NCBI GenBank assembly: GCA_038496445.1 | Contig: JALMLS010000466.1 | Location: 434,001 to 498,000 of the forward strand | From: Trichosphaerium sp. ATCC 40318 | Lineage: Eukaryota; Discosea; Flabellinia; Trichosidae | Reading direction: 5' to 3' | DNA: 64,000 bases | In this document: positions 48,242 to 61,000 of the stretch, piece by piece | Numbering within the stretch: the first letter of the stretch is position 1 | Layout: every line of letters starts with the position of its first letter | The notes under the pieces: generated by a model | What the model saw: only the letters and a program-made list of their open reading frames with translations | Databases searched by the model: none | Told to the model about the DNA's origin: nothing | Translations under genes and position numbers: made by a program

Positions 48242-50513
48242 ATGTCGTCTAAAAAGAGCAGGGGCACTAGGAGCCCCCGCAGGGCAGGAAAGAAGAGCCG
48301 AGCGCCATTACAAGGGGAGCTAAATACTACCGAAGCCTTACGAACAACTAGTAGCAAGTTTGGTTGTAGCAAAAACACTATTAGCATTAATAGCAACAGC
48401 AGCAAAGCAAAAACCCAAAAACCCCGCAAGCGCGAGAGTAGCAGCACAATCGCCTCTTCTAATGAAAGCTCGTCGAGCACTTTAAACCTAATACAAGATT
48501 TACCAGAGGAGGTATTAGTTCAGGTGCTCTGCATGCTAGACGCAAACAAGGTAATAGAATTCGCAGGGGTGTGCAGTGCCTGGGCTCGTATTGCACAGGA
48601 CGAGATTCTTTGGAAGACTTTATGTTATCGTCGCTACCATAGCATTGAACAAACTACTATTTCCCAATGCGAAACGTGGAAGCAAGTTTTTTACAACAAA
48701 ACATTGCTAGAAAATAAAACCTGGATTCCGGCACAAACGAAGGACATGAAACCAATTAAAACGTTTTATAACGAATTTTTGGGTACGGCTTTTTCTCTTT
48801 TTTTTTTTTTTTTGTCACTTTCTTTTCCCTGACGGCGTGCACCCCTGATTTTTAAACTGTTGATCATTGAATGTGCTAATTTCCACTTACAGCTATTACT
48901 TGCCTCGACTACAGCGGTAATTTATTAGCTACTGGTGCAGGTTTACAAGATGAAGCTTTTGACTTGGTTGCTGGTTCGTTTTTTGCAGACAAGACAGTAA
49001 AAGTATGGGACATGGATACCGGAAAGCGATTACACACTTTAATGGGCCATACAGAGTCAATTACAGATATCAAGATTTCGTACGTTTCAAATTAACCCTT
49101 TGTAGTTACACATAACGCGTGTGGGTGCAACCCTCATTTTCTTGACTTCACCTCTAGAAAAACAAAAATTCTCAAAACTTTGATGTTTTTTTTTAATTAT
49201 TATTCTCGCTCTATATTTAATTGTAACATTGCTTTATTATAGGGGCAACATGGTAGCTTCCTCTAGTTTTGATCATTGCGTAAAGGTTTGTGAAATTACT
49301 TGTCCTCTTTGTTTTCTGCGTTACTTCACGTTGTTTTACTAAAACATTATAAAGCTATGGCGGTTACCAACAGCTGAAGACTATGATTACGATGAAGATG
49401 ACGAAGATGATGTACCATCTCTCCCAAGTGACTACGAGTACTGTGTATTTACACTAAAAGGCCACCGGTATGTATAACTACTAAATGGGCATCCCTAAAT
49501 CCCGCAATTTCTGATATTCCGAAAATCGTAACTCTGGAGTAGTAAAACTGTTGAGAGCGTATACTTGGACGATAGAAAGGTTGTGAGTGCTGGAGGCGAT
49601 AGAAAAATAAAAATCTGGAGCGTGCGATCGGGGCAGTGTCGAGAAACGCTAGGAGGACGTCACTGTGGTAAGTATTGTTTGTTTTGTAGATTGGGCGTTG
49701 TTTTCTAATTTATTGTTTAGAAGACGGTCACCGAATGGCTATTTTATGTATGGACTACAAGACTGGTAAAATCTCAACTGGTAGCAAGGATCATAATGTG
49801 AAACTATGGGATATGCACAAGAAAGTAGTTATTCGTACTATGGAGGGTCACAAACATCCAGTTTGTAAGTTTTTTGAATTTTTTTTTTGTTTTTTGCAAA
49901 TTCTTCCTAGCGTTCTTGTTTTTCTTACAGTGTCTGAAAATACTAAGTGTTCCTTTTGTAGTGAAAGTACGCATGGACGACCGATTTATCGTGAGTGGAG
50001 GACAAAAGAACATAAAAATTTGGGACAAGTCATCTGGCGAGTGTATACGCTCTATTCGTGGTCACTCAAGTGTTCTACCACCTGGGTGGATATCTGGCCT
50101 TCAATTTGACGAAAATAAAATCATTACATCGTACGTCTGTACCCTTTATTTTCCGTTTTCCTAACTTGAGGTTTTACTCAATCAATTTTTTTTGGTAATA
50201 CTTTTTTTCTAATGTTCTGGTTTTAGTGCCTTTGATCGTACAGTTAAGATTTGGGACTTCAGGACAGGTCGGTGCTTGGCTACATTGAAACCACACAAAG
50301 AACGTGTAACGTGTTTGAAATACGATAAAGGCCGTCTAGTAACAGGTTCAAAAGATAAAACAGTGAAGGTACACCAACAAAAAATATTGCACGTTTTTAT
50401 TTCTTACTGTTGCCAAAGATTTGGAATTTTGGTGCTGGTGGTGCTAGTACATCTTCCTGTCCAGCTTTGAGCGAAAAAGGTTCCTCAAAAAATGGATGTT
50501 CTATTATGTAATG
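48242..50513 (+). CDS. F-box/WD40 protein with a C-terminal CaaX prenylation box
   Basis: Probable substrate receptor of an SCF ubiquitin ligase. A basic Ser-rich N-terminus (MSSKKSRGTRSPRRAGKKSR) precedes an F-box (NLIQDLPEEVLVQVLCMLDA, VCSAWARIAQDEILWKTLC, about residues 80-125). A WD40 propeller follows, with repeats such as DKTVKVWDMDTGKRLHTLMG, DHCVKLWRLPTAEDYDYDED, DRKIKIWSVRSGQCRETLGG, DHNVKLWDMHKKVVIRTMEG, KNIKIWDKSSGECIRSIRG, DRTVKIWDFRTGRCLATLKP and a final DKTVKIWNFG. The last exon ends SSKNGCSIM then TAA. CSIM is a farnesyl-type CaaX box (Met at X), so the ligase is probably membrane-tethered. An acidic insert DYDEDDEDD sits in one blade. Exons and frame are consistent throughout. 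Confidence 0.88.
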
Positions 50514-50985
50514 TGTGTTTAAACGCCTGTCACTGTGATCAGTTAGATGTTACTTTCCATTTCTCCTTACGTGTAATTTTGCTGGTGAAGTACGTACTAC
50601 TGACACGGCATTTGGTCTGTCTTTTTAAAAAAGAGCAGAGAACTTGTAATTTAAATAAATCGCCAAGCGAATATAGGCTACTTTTTGTGTACCTGTTCTT
50701 TTGTGCGACATATCGCACTATTGGCACAAAAAAAAGTGAACAAGTTGCAAGGAAACAAAGACTCTTGGACGCTTTAATTTGGCCTTTTTTTTATTTTACT
50801 CTTCTGTGTTGTAGTGCTCTACACGTATTAATTTTGAAATATTTTGATTCAAAATCGTTGAGAACTTGTATATGATGTGTTCTAGGCCCATTGAGGCAAT
50901 AGTTTCAGAAGGTTTTTCCTTTTCAGCTAATAATGCCTTAACCACTATTTTGTAACAGATTTTAGTTTTGTGATCCTACAACAGT
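50514..50985. other. Convergent intergenic region, no gene seen
   Basis: Between the stop codons of the F-box gene and the HEAT-repeat gene. Open frames here lack domain content or splice support. Confidence 0.45.
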
Positions 50986-52398
50986 CTAAAATGCCGTACA
51001 AATATGAGAGGCAGATCTAAACTGCGAGGAAGCAGCGTCTTCTTGAGAAGCAACTGAAAACCATTACATTGAAAAAAATAAGAAGGCAAACGCGTAGCTG
51101 TCTTACCTTGTAGTAGTTGACCCAGTAGGCGCTGCGAAAGAAGTCTAGGATGTCTCGCGTAAAGAGCTCTAAAATTTGCTTCTAGGATGTACCAGGCTTC
51201 TTCTCTGACTCTTACATCGCTGTCCCGGCAACAATGGCTTACAGTGGATACAGTAGCGTCATCTAAGCGGAGATCTGCTAGTATTTGTAGCGCTTGGATG
51301 CGAACGGTTGAAGATTGGTCTGATGTTGCCAACTTCTGCAAAGATTCCTGAGCAAGCCCAGAAATTGGCGGAGTAAGCTTGTTCCACAGGGTAACAACAC
51401 CTGATTGGTGGTAAAAAAAGTACTGTTGTTTGACAATAGGGTAGCGAACCTGAAATACCTTCTTGTCGAATGCTAAAAGGAGTAAGTACTGTTTAGGATT
51501 AATTAGATAATACTACTCACTTCATCGTTGAGTCTTGTAGCATAGCTACGAATAGGATGATTGCGTGATTTTCCTTCGGTAGCGAGTAGTATGAATATAT
51601 CGTGTTCAAAAAACGTGCAGCTTTCTGTCTTACTAGTGCCGGAATGTTACATTGTTTTGTACGATTTTTTGTAGAACCTTTTGATGAGTAGACGGACATA
51701 AGTTTGTCCATGCTGTTTAGTACGAGCTTTCTAACTCGTATTGACATCTCCATCGCTTTACAGATTGTTTCGGATATGCCTAAGATTGTACTTCGTTAAA
51801 CGAAGAGTTTACTTGTTCGATATACTGTACGTTTTATGCCCTTCATGTCAATGCTGTGAGCTGTTTTTGATGTACTTTGTACTTGAAAAAGTTAGTACTG
51901 GAGCTATCTTTGTATGCTTACCAAGCATATGTAAGAGCCATGGTAACCTCTGCTTCATGTAGAACATATCGTTGTCACAAACAAATGCTAACATTGACGC
52001 TATGCAGGACTTAGTGAGACACATAGTCCATCTGTTACCTGCTACTGTGCATGTTGGATCATCGTGTTGCTGTTGCACTACTCGGAGCTGCAAAAGTGTA
52101 AGCGTGGAGTAGTGTCATGGAGCTTACGATAAGATCTAGGCAGCAGTCTGATACTCCAGCAAACTGTGTGTACGCATCTGCTATTAGGGAGAATACTTGC
52201 TGTACAATAGTTCTATCTCGATCAACATCTAGGCTACACGCGGCACAGACTACAAGTTTTAAACTTGCATACACTATTTAGTTCGTTATTGATTAACATA
52301 AATTGCTACGTACGTTCGGATGTTGTTGACGGAGGCCAAAATCCAGTAGGTGAATCTTTCGCCGATAACAGGTATTGTACTATATGAGATACTTGCAT
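50986..52398 (-). CDS. HEAT/ARM-repeat protein of unknown family
   Basis: Not recognised beyond its fold. Starting MQVSHIVQYLLSAKDSPTGF, exons join cleanly at GTACG/GTAAG donors (including a 40-nt intron) through LYASLKLVVCAACSLD, TIVQQVFSLIADAYTQFAGV, RWTMCLTKSCIASMLAFVCD, ETICKAMEMSIRVRKLVLNS, ALVRQKAARFLNTIYSYYSL, TVRIQALQILADLRLDDATV and DVRVREEAWYILEANFRALY to a tail ending SASHICTAF. The alternating amphipathic helices with Asp/Arg caps are HEAT repeats, about 400 aa. Candidates such as condensin or integrator-type subunits were considered, but no diagnostic block was found. Such scaffolds bind other proteins or chromatin. Confidence 0.65.
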
Positions 52399-52542
52399 GC
52401 TAAGCCACCAGCCCGTAAACGCCTATGATAGAAAGTCAAGTCATAGCTTAACAGCGCTTAAGTTGCTAGAAGCCCTCGATAGTTGGCTTGGCGCAGGTAA
52501 ACCCATTTAACTTGTGCTCAGTCCACAATATACCGTTTTGCT

Positions 52543-52828
52543 ATGCTAGTGCCAATTAAATCTAGTGGCATGCCAGAATCATCGAAAACGCTTGCAACAA
52601 CCTCTCAAACTGTGGATAACAAAAACAAAACTTTTGACCAAGAAGTTGGTTGTCTATTCTCTTCTGCCATTTTCCATGCTTGTTCAGCTCATCATCATAT
52701 CTTGCCCATTGCCGCCTTCTTCGAAAGAAGTGGCCAACACAAATATGCTGATGTGTCCAAATCGATAATAAATAGTTGAATCTCAACTGGAAGATGTAAT
52801 AGATGGCAAACATCAGATTGCAAAGTAA
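52543..52828 (+). CDS. Putative small two-exon protein
   Basis: Exon 1 from MLVPIKSSGMPESSKTLATT runs to LPIAAFFER. A 46-nt intron (GTGGCC...AAATAG) then joins in frame to IESQLEDVIDGKHQIAK and a TAA, giving about 80 aa with a short amphipathic C-terminal helix. The intron size fits the genome, but its donor GTGGCC is unlike the usual GTACG. No family recognised. Without splicing the frame ends in SIINS at 52779. Confidence 0.32.
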
Positions 52829-52832
52829 ATCC

Positions 52833-53006
52833 CTATTTATCAGTCATTTGGTACTTTATTTTAGCTAATGATACACTATCAATACCTTTGGTGCACCAGT
52901 GTTGGTACTGGCGAGCATTTTGAGTGTTAATAACTTGTTTCTGACTTACAGTGAGGTCAAGGGATGTAAACAAAATAATAGCCAGGGCTACCAATTTATA
53001 AGACAT
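52833..53006 (-). CDS. Putative small secreted peptide
   Basis: MSYKLVALAIILFTSLDLTV has the shape of a signal peptide: one Lys, a hydrophobic core, and a small-residue exit followed by SQ. After it come about 35 residues (KQVINTQNARQYQHW, then CTKGIDSVSLAK) and a stop. One Cys remains, so no disulfide fold is evident. It could be an unspliced part of a longer gene or chance, because the frame stays open upstream to 53093. Confidence 0.3.
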   Translation of the reverse strand: MSYKLVALAIILFTSLDLTVSQKQVINTQNARQYQHWCTKGIDSVSLAKIKYQMTDK

Positions 53007-53306
53007 ACAACTGTGTGCTTTTAGTATTTGCTTACATTGTATGTGGCAGAAATCACGTGTAATCGCTACTGACACGCTTTTGTCGAGAGACACGTTGGTA
53101 CGCTGTTTGGATACATTGTTGTGCGGAAACGTTTTTATTTTGCTTTTCTTGCACCGATTTCTAGCCTATATGGTTAACGTTGGTTGAATGCTAGTTATTA
53201 AACGAGTGCACGGTTTCTACATAAAGCTGTACGGGCCATCCAGTTCTAGAAGTGCCGTGGGATGTTAATCATCGTCTAATGATATCAAATTTACTTAGGT
53301 GCTTAT

Positions 53307-54746
53307 TTATTGCTCAACTACAGTTTCAGGTTGTCCATTTACTTTAAAGTTAAATACATCAGGCCTGTTATAGTGTCCAGTCTAAATCGTAGTGAATACA
53401 TTACCAGTAGCGCAAAGCAAAAATCAATAGAGGACGTACAACATCGAAATCCATCTTTCCTTTAACAATCAAACTCAAGTCAAGATCGTGAACTAATAAT
53501 GTCTCTTCCTTGTCATTGAACGCTAGGATATTTCCGAAAGGATCTATAATAGCACTTCCACCACAACTCATCACTTTTTTAGCTTCCCTGTCAGCACTAA
53601 AACAACAAAAAATAAGCAAAAACGGATCAAGGCCGAAGTTTGGTAAGAGAATAAAAAATCACGTGCTCTGAAATCTCCTCTTTTAAGGGCATATCTTCTG
53701 GGTACATGTCAGAAGTAAAAAACTGGTTACAGCCAAGGACAAAGCATCGTCCCTCTTGAGCAATAGTCTAAATAGTAACATTTAGACACCAAGTTTGAAA
53801 GTTCTTTTTTTTGAAGTAACCTGTAGTAAAGGTGTCCACGTGGTTCTTGCATCTGCAGTAGGAGCAACATAAATATCAACACCTGTACAATAAATTTATA
53901 AGCTTGTATGTCCGTTTTAAAGATTATTTGCTGAGAACCTTTGTTGTACATTGCCATACGTGCCATAGGCATGAAGTTCTCCCAACATATTAGACCGCCA
54001 ACAGTAACGCCGAGTTTGGTCTTTATAGTAGTAAGCGTAGATCCATCCCCTTCGCCCTATAGTACACGATTAATACAATTAATAGCTTAGGTGTGTTTGT
54101 ACCCAAATGACACGTTCCTGACCTGTCGGTTTAAGCTTCCTATGTTTCCCAAGTAGCTCCCCACTTGGACCAAAGTATAAAATTGAGCAATACAGTGTCC
54201 CTATGTCACATTACATCTTAAACAAAGAAGTGAGTTACCTTTAGTGCGCTCCATAACACCCACGGCCATGTACATGTTACTCTCACGTGCCATAGCGCCT
54301 AAAAGTGTTACCATTTTTATGTAGTGTACTGTACAAAAGTACCTAATCGCTTAGTTTGTGGTCCTGGAACATCAACTGAGTTTTCGTAGTACTTTTGCCA
54401 CAATTCTCTTCCCTTTTCTGCTCTTGACCCAACAACAGTGCCAAATGATAACCCTCTTGGGTAACAAGGTACTAAAGCCTATAGATAATCAATCACGTGA
54501 TAGCACGATTAATGATTTGTAAATGAAGGTGAGATATCAAAAAAAACCCTAAAAAGTGTACCTCAGGAAACACAACTAACTGTGCATTCTCTTTTGCTGC
54601 TTTAGCAACCCATACACCTATTTTCTCGATTGTTTTGTCACAATCAAATCCAACACTACCAATCTGAGCTACAGCAACGCGTACTACACGTAAATTAATT
54701 GTAGAAATGATAAATAACCTAAAAGCGTACTACTTTTTGAAGCCAT
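53307..54746 (-). CDS. Nitrilase (carbon-nitrogen hydrolase)
   Basis: Hydrolyses nitriles or related C-N bonds via a Glu-Lys-Cys triad, all visible: Glu in [15 protein letters not shown], Lys in [15 protein letters not shown], Cys in [20 protein letters not shown]. Exon 1 is MASKS, joined across a GTACG intron to [31 protein letters not shown] and [20 protein letters not shown] complete the fold. The C-terminus, [19 protein letters not shown], has the TGHYxRPDVF motif of true nitrilases (plant NIT, fungal and bacterial aliphatic nitrilases) rather than omega-amidases or Nit1/Nit2. About 320 aa. Same strand as CTP synthase, which ends about 210 bp upstream. Confidence 0.92.
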
Positions 54747-54954
54747 GATAGAAAAGTCCAAAACAATACAGTTTACAATGCCTTAAACTCGTTAAGTACT
54801 GCTACGCTACGAATCCACAAAAACAAATTCATAGTGATGCTAATGCGAAGAAGGGAGTGTCGTTTGATGGTAATCTCAATTTTTTATTATTTCTTTCGCT
54901 GTTACCGTAAGTACAAAGTTTCTTATAAGAAGTGTTTTTTTTTCGACTGTAATT

Positions 54955-57781
54955 TTAGGCAGTGTCATTCAAAGCGTCTGCTTTGAACGAACCACTACTT
55001 AATTTAAACAGAATATCGTCAAGTTTTCCACATGATGCTGCAACAAATCCTAAGTATATTGGAGATGCTCTATATGGTCGTGTCATGAATTCAGGATGAG
55101 ATTGAACTCTAATCGAATCGTTAGTTTACCAAACTTACGGTTTTTTCTGTTGGTACCCTATGTAGAATGGATGTGTAGGCAGTTCAATGATTTCTTGTCT
55201 ATCACCTGTCTCAGAATCTTGGTTTACACCAACAAACATGAGACCGTTTTTCTCAAACTCAGGAACAAGTTCAGGGTTAACCTCATATCTAAGAAAAAAT
55301 TGAGAAAAAGGTTATTTTCCTCATTGTTGTGCTCTAATCATACCTGTGTCTGTGTCTTTCAGATATGACTTTTTTGCATCCGTAGAGTTTGTACGTGATA
55401 CAATCTTCAGTCTTAAACACTGTAGAACGCTTACCAAGCCTCATAGTACCACCCTGTTAAAACCAAGTCAACAAACTTACAACAAAAAACATAAGAATTA
55501 TCTTTTTGAGCACTTACCATTTTACCACTGTGTTCGAGCATCTTAACAATAACCTTTGGTTCAGATTTATCATCCAATTCAGCTGATCCAGCATTTTCCC
55601 AACCCAAAACAGAACGTGCATACTCAACAACAGCAATCTAAAAAAAAGAATTAAGAAGCTTATTTTTTCTTCGTTTATCTCTTTTTGTCGTACCTGCATA
55701 CCAAGACAAATACCCAAATAAGGTATTTTATGTTCTCTAGCATGTTTTGCAGCGAGAATTTTACCTTCAGTGCCTAAACGAAGGGAGATGAGCAACTTGT
55801 TTTTTAAACACGTGAAAAACACGTGTACCTCTGCTACCAAAGCCACCAGGTACAAGAATACCATTAGCTTTATGAAGTGTGCCCCATGACTCAAAATAAG
55901 CAGCAGGATCATCTGCTTTCTTCTTTTCTTCCAAGCACTCAGCTTCAATCCAATGAATTTTGATTTTATGTTTCACTTGGAAGGAAGCATGTTGAAGTGC
56001 CTTGATAACACTCAAATAAGAATCTTGTAGGCCTGTATATTTGCCTATAAACGAAGAAATTAGCAAAAGCAACAAGATATAAGAATAGCAACACCGTAAA
56101 ACTCGAGGACGGATAAGAAACAAACAATTGATAGGTTTGTTTAAGAGAAAAATATCAATTAGTATTGAGAATGTCACGTACCAACCATAGCAATATGAAT
56201 AGTCTCTGAGTCTTCAAAACGATCTAAACTATCTACAACATCTGCCATAGCATCCCATTTTTTCAATCGTGGCATGCTCTTACTACAAAAAGGCGTTAGA
56301 AGGATCATGTTGGTACCAACATTTCGCTTATTCAAAAAAAATAATGTTTCGACAAACCTTGGTGTGGTTGCGAGTTTGTTTGCCAGAATTTTAGACAATC
56401 CTTGTTTGAGCAGCAAGCCTTATTGTTTTTTTTAACACTAGTGTATAATACTTATCTTATAAGTGACTTACTTGGTACTCTGTAAATATTTGAAACATCA
56501 TGACAACCAAGAACATGTTGTGGAGTGACATGACAAAAGTTTGATATTTTACGTTTGGTTACTTCAGATATTGGCTGAGAAGAACGACAAATGATCACGT
56601 CAGGGTATAATCCAAGTGCCCTCAATTCACGAACCTTTAGAGCAATATAAGCACACATGCACAATATTCACAATAACGTACTGAGTGCTGTGTAGGCTTT
56701 GTTTTTTGCTCACCTTTAAATAAAAATCGTCAAAATAAAGTCAAAACAATATATATACTTGATACGCACCTACAACACCAAGGACTGGTACAAGAGATAC
56801 ATGCATAAGCATAAAATCATTTGGACCGAGTCTATCATCAAAAGAGAATTGACGAAGTGCCTATGACGACTGTTGTTAGTTGGAGTACTAAAATCTTATT
56901 TTTTTTGTTTTACCTCAATGAAAGGCATGGATTCAATATCGCCAACAGTACCGCCCAACTCAATAATACATATCTCTGGAGGATCTAAAAGTACTCATAA
57001 GTAATCATCATACACAATCACGGCTATTTAATACCATCAGAACCATCTACAGGGATGTGTGATACACGCCAAATCCAGTCTTTAATTTCATTGACAATAT
57101 GTGGCACCACCTTAATTAAAAGCGCGTTAAATCGATGAAATATAATACAGATACAAGTGTTATTTAGGAGAAAGAATATGAAGACAAGCTGTTTGATTTT
57201 TTTAAGACATTTTGATTTTTTCTTGTTTTGGGTCGCACCTGTACTGTTTTGCCCAAAAAGTCTCCACGACGTTCCTGCGGATATGTTAGTATCGTTTCAC
57301 GCGTATTATGAGGCTTAAATATCGTTGTACCTTCTCAATAACGCGATTGTAGATTTTACCAGTGGTGATGTTGTTGTCGCGTGTTAAGGTAATATCAACA
57401 AAGCGCTCATAGTTCCCCAAGTCTAAATCAGCTTCACCACCGTCGTCTAACACGAATACTTCACCATGTTCAAAGGGGCTCATTGTGCCAGCGTCTATGC
57501 TACATTTTGATTATTTTCAAGGTGATTTTACAGAATTCTGTATTGTTTAAACCGTACTTGATGTAAGGGTCGATTTTTATAGCGGTGACGCGAAATCCCA
57601 TGCTATGTTGAGTTTAGAAATCAAACAAACGAAGTTGTTCATTACGAATATAAAAGTTTGCGAAAAAAAGCGTATACGCCTCCCGCACTTACCTACGCAT
57701 AATCCTCCCTGTGCTTGAAGCAATAACACCTTTGCCCAAACCACTCAAAACGCCTCCAGATACAACTACGTAACGAACCAT
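54955..57781 (-). CDS. CTP synthase
   Basis: Makes CTP from UTP, ATP and glutamine. The start [20 protein letters not shown] carries the synthetase P-loop, followed by [20 protein letters not shown] and [13 protein letters not shown], all family signatures. [12 protein letters not shown]-type and [20 protein letters not shown] segments continue the amidoligase domain. The amidotransferase domain has [14 protein letters not shown], then the Cys nucleophile in [11 protein letters not shown], and ends [20 protein letters not shown] with an [14 protein letters not shown] tail. About 600 aa over at least eight exons. Complete by motif order. Confidence 0.95.
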
Positions 57782-58094
57782 AATATACTAAGCAAGCGTA
57801 GCAATACAAACAAGCTTCCCGCCTATTTTGTGTCAAAAGAAAAGTTGGCGAAAAATATGAAATTTCTTGTAAAAACAGAAAAACTAAGTTGATTAATCAC
57901 TGTACACAAAAAAAATGAGGCTTTTTAAGCAATACAACGGTCCTACTTGTAGTCTCTATAAGGCCCCATGCGAAGTTGCTTTTCACCTGTTCAGCAACGA
58001 GTAATACAAGTAATTCGCGCTGCCTATAATGATGATCACAGACAAGTTGTAGTGTAAAGTACACGAAATAAGTTAAATTTATTGAGACAGATAT
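57782..58094. other. Intergenic, no gene seen
   Basis: Gap of about 310 bp between the 5' end of CTP synthase and the 3' end of the PUB-BTB gene, both on the minus strand. It should contain the CTP synthase promoter. Confidence 0.45.
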
Positions 58095-61000
58095 TTAGTT
58101 CTTTACTTCAAATCTGCTAATCATTCCTCGTACACCTGCTGGAGACTTTTGTGCTTTGCCGGATTGCAAACGAGCTAGTTTTTTCTCTCTCTTCTTTGCT
58201 TCTTCAACTTGATTATTTTCAGCTACCTCTACTTTGGTATCTACTTGCACCTCGACTTCAACTTCAACTTCAACAGCGGGTTTTGGTGCTTCCTTGGCTT
58301 CTTCCTCTTCCTCTTCCTTTGCTTTCTTGGCTGCTTCTTTAGCTTCTGCTCTAGCTGACTTGGCTGCTGCCTTGGCTTCAGCCTTAGCTTCTGCTTCTTG
58401 TCTGGCAGCTTCCTGGGCCTCGGCTTCTTTTCTAGCTGCTTCTTTAGCTTCTGCTCTGGCTGATTTGGCTGCTGCCTTGGCTTCAACCTTAGCATCTGCC
58501 TCTTTCTTGGCTGCTTCTTTGGCATCGGCTTCAGCTTTAGCCTCAGCTTCTAGTCTGGCAGCTTCCTGGGCCTCAGCTTCAGCTTGCTTTTGTCGTCGTA
58601 GCTTACGCAGTCTCTTCTTTTCCTTCCTATCTAGCTCCTTTTGTTCAGCATCACCTGTTTCACCATTGGATGTAACCTCAGCACCGAAATGAATGTCACC
58701 TTCCATGGCACCAACTTCAATTTTAAGTTCTTTTTCTTGCTCTTTTGGAGCTTCTTCCTCATTAGTTTCTTCAACTTCTTGCTTCTCAGGCTCTTCTTCA
58801 TGTTCTTCAGCGCTGGTAGCTTCTTTTTCTTCTTTTTTCTCTTTACTTTCATCTGCAGCGGATGCTGATTTTTTGTCACTATGTGACTTGTCATCAGCTA
58901 CAGGCTCTTCGTAAACAGCTTTAGACTGTTCACGTTTGAACCACAAGCGACCTATGCCACCTTGCCAAGCTTGAATGAGGTCGGCTAGAAGGACGAAATG
59001 TAAGTACAAACAAACATACAGGAGAGCTTCGTACTCTTTAATTCTGTCCGCATCTTCTTAATTGGCTTTAAGTCTACAATATCCATGTCTTTAACAAGAC
59101 AATTGATGCAATTTTGCCTGAAAAAACCCAGTTAAAATGTAAATTCTAATACATTGTATTTTGCGTACTTTAGATTTTTGTTGTACTTCAAGCACTCAAG
59201 GTATGTAGTATCCAAAATGTATAGTGCTGTTTGTGGTCTTACATTAGTTTCAAGAATCTCTGTAAGTGTTGAAAGGAGCTCTGGGATGTTAAAGCTCTCT
59301 ACAAAATCCACTAGATTACAAGCACATAATACAGGAATCTAAAAAATACGTTATAAATCACTCCTTATGGATTTTTCTTAAACGTACGTCAGTGTTTCTG
59401 AAGTAAATCCACCGTAACAATGCATCAAATGATGTTTTATCGACGCATTTGTAACGCTTATCTAGTACACAAACCTCACCTTCCTTTAGAGCAGCGAATA
59501 ATGTCTTGAACTCTTGTGAAGCCCTATACATTTTATATGAGCACAGTAAAAGGTTAAACAGATAACAGGCAATACGTACTCTACCAAAACTGCTTTGTGA
59601 CATGGTACAACGTCTCCCTTGAGCTTGAATTTGATGTCACCTGTTTTCTAAACGATTTATAAGCGATGAAAGAGAGTTGTAGAGGTAAACTTACAGGTGT
59701 GCTTTCATAGAGAGTCTTAAAGTCTTGATGAATGGTAAATTTATCAATAAGCTTTGGTTTTGGTAGAATTACAGTCTCCTCTAAAGAGCAACAACCTATT
59801 AGAATTGACACGAATAAATTTGTACTGTTACCTCCTCTAACGATTAATACAGCTTCCTGAAATAGATCCAAGCCTAAACGAGCGACCTGCTTGCTCTGTA
59901 AGAACTCTGTATTATGATCTACAGCGAATTGGAAGCAAACATCTTTTGCTGGTGTGATCTGCAATTAATGGTGAGTGTGAGTCACGGAATGAGCAAAAAA
60001 TACTAGATTCCGTACTTTCATATCACCAGAAGTGCGAAGAACTCTGTAAACATTATCGAGAGTCAATTTAGTAGATAACCATTGTTGTGCGAGTTCTAGT
60101 AAGCGTTTCATTTCGTAAGTGTGAGCGAGGTAAATCACTGACACAGCTAACATCTCTGTCAATGCATCGTAATCCAAACAACCACTAGTTTTGTACTTGT
60201 TAATAAATAGACCTCTAGATAGCAATTATTTAAATTGTTTATGTACCTGTAAATATAGTGCAATACACGTTCCAAAGCTACAGGTATAAGAGGAGGAACA
60301 TCTTCTAGCTCAAGCGTTGTGATATCTTTTTTAACTTTTCTTGTTTTCACGATTTTGGTGAACATGTTAGGACAACGAACTCTAATCACATACGAGTGTG
60401 CAGGTATAGGTGTACCCTACAGTATTACTTAACAACATCAAACAGACAAGATAGTTGCCAACGTATTAACACGTGCCTTTACTAAGAATATAACGTCTGT
60501 GAATGTGCTTGCACCTGTGGCAATCATATCTACATGATTAACCTCAAGACTAGTACGAACTGAACGCTTTGCGATAGTACCAACACGCATTGTACGATAT
60601 TTCTTGGTTGCTTTTTTCTTGCCTTTTTTACCAGGTGCGGCTGACTCGAAGCTGTATTCGTCTGCAAGAAAAACAATGTTAAAACAAGCTTGTTTTAAGC
60701 GGTAATAAAAAGAAATGTCTCGCAATATTTTTTTTCCTTATTTTCCTTGTTTAGAAATATTATCAATTTTTGTACCTTCGTATCCTGAGTTAAACGATTT
60801 TGTGCGTTTTTTAAGTGTTTTGTCTTGTTTAGAGACATTAGAGAGCCTGTGTGCGAATAAGGGAACATAAAAAGTTGCTGTTATGCGTTGTACGTCTTTT
60901 TCTTGCCACGAGCACTCTTTGGGTAAGACTTTCTTCCCGAATCTAGAGAAAATTAGCGTGTTGAAGTGTTAGATGCTGGTAAATCACCTTCTGAACTGTT

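Noticed and set aside
48043-48480. Minus-strand Leu-rich 145-codon frame
   Set aside because: Antisense shadow of the Ser-rich first exon of the F-box gene.
58151-58914. Long plus-strand Ser/Ala/Leu/Phe-rich open frames
   Set aside because: They are antisense translations of the Ala/Glu/Lys repeat exon of the PUB-BTB gene.
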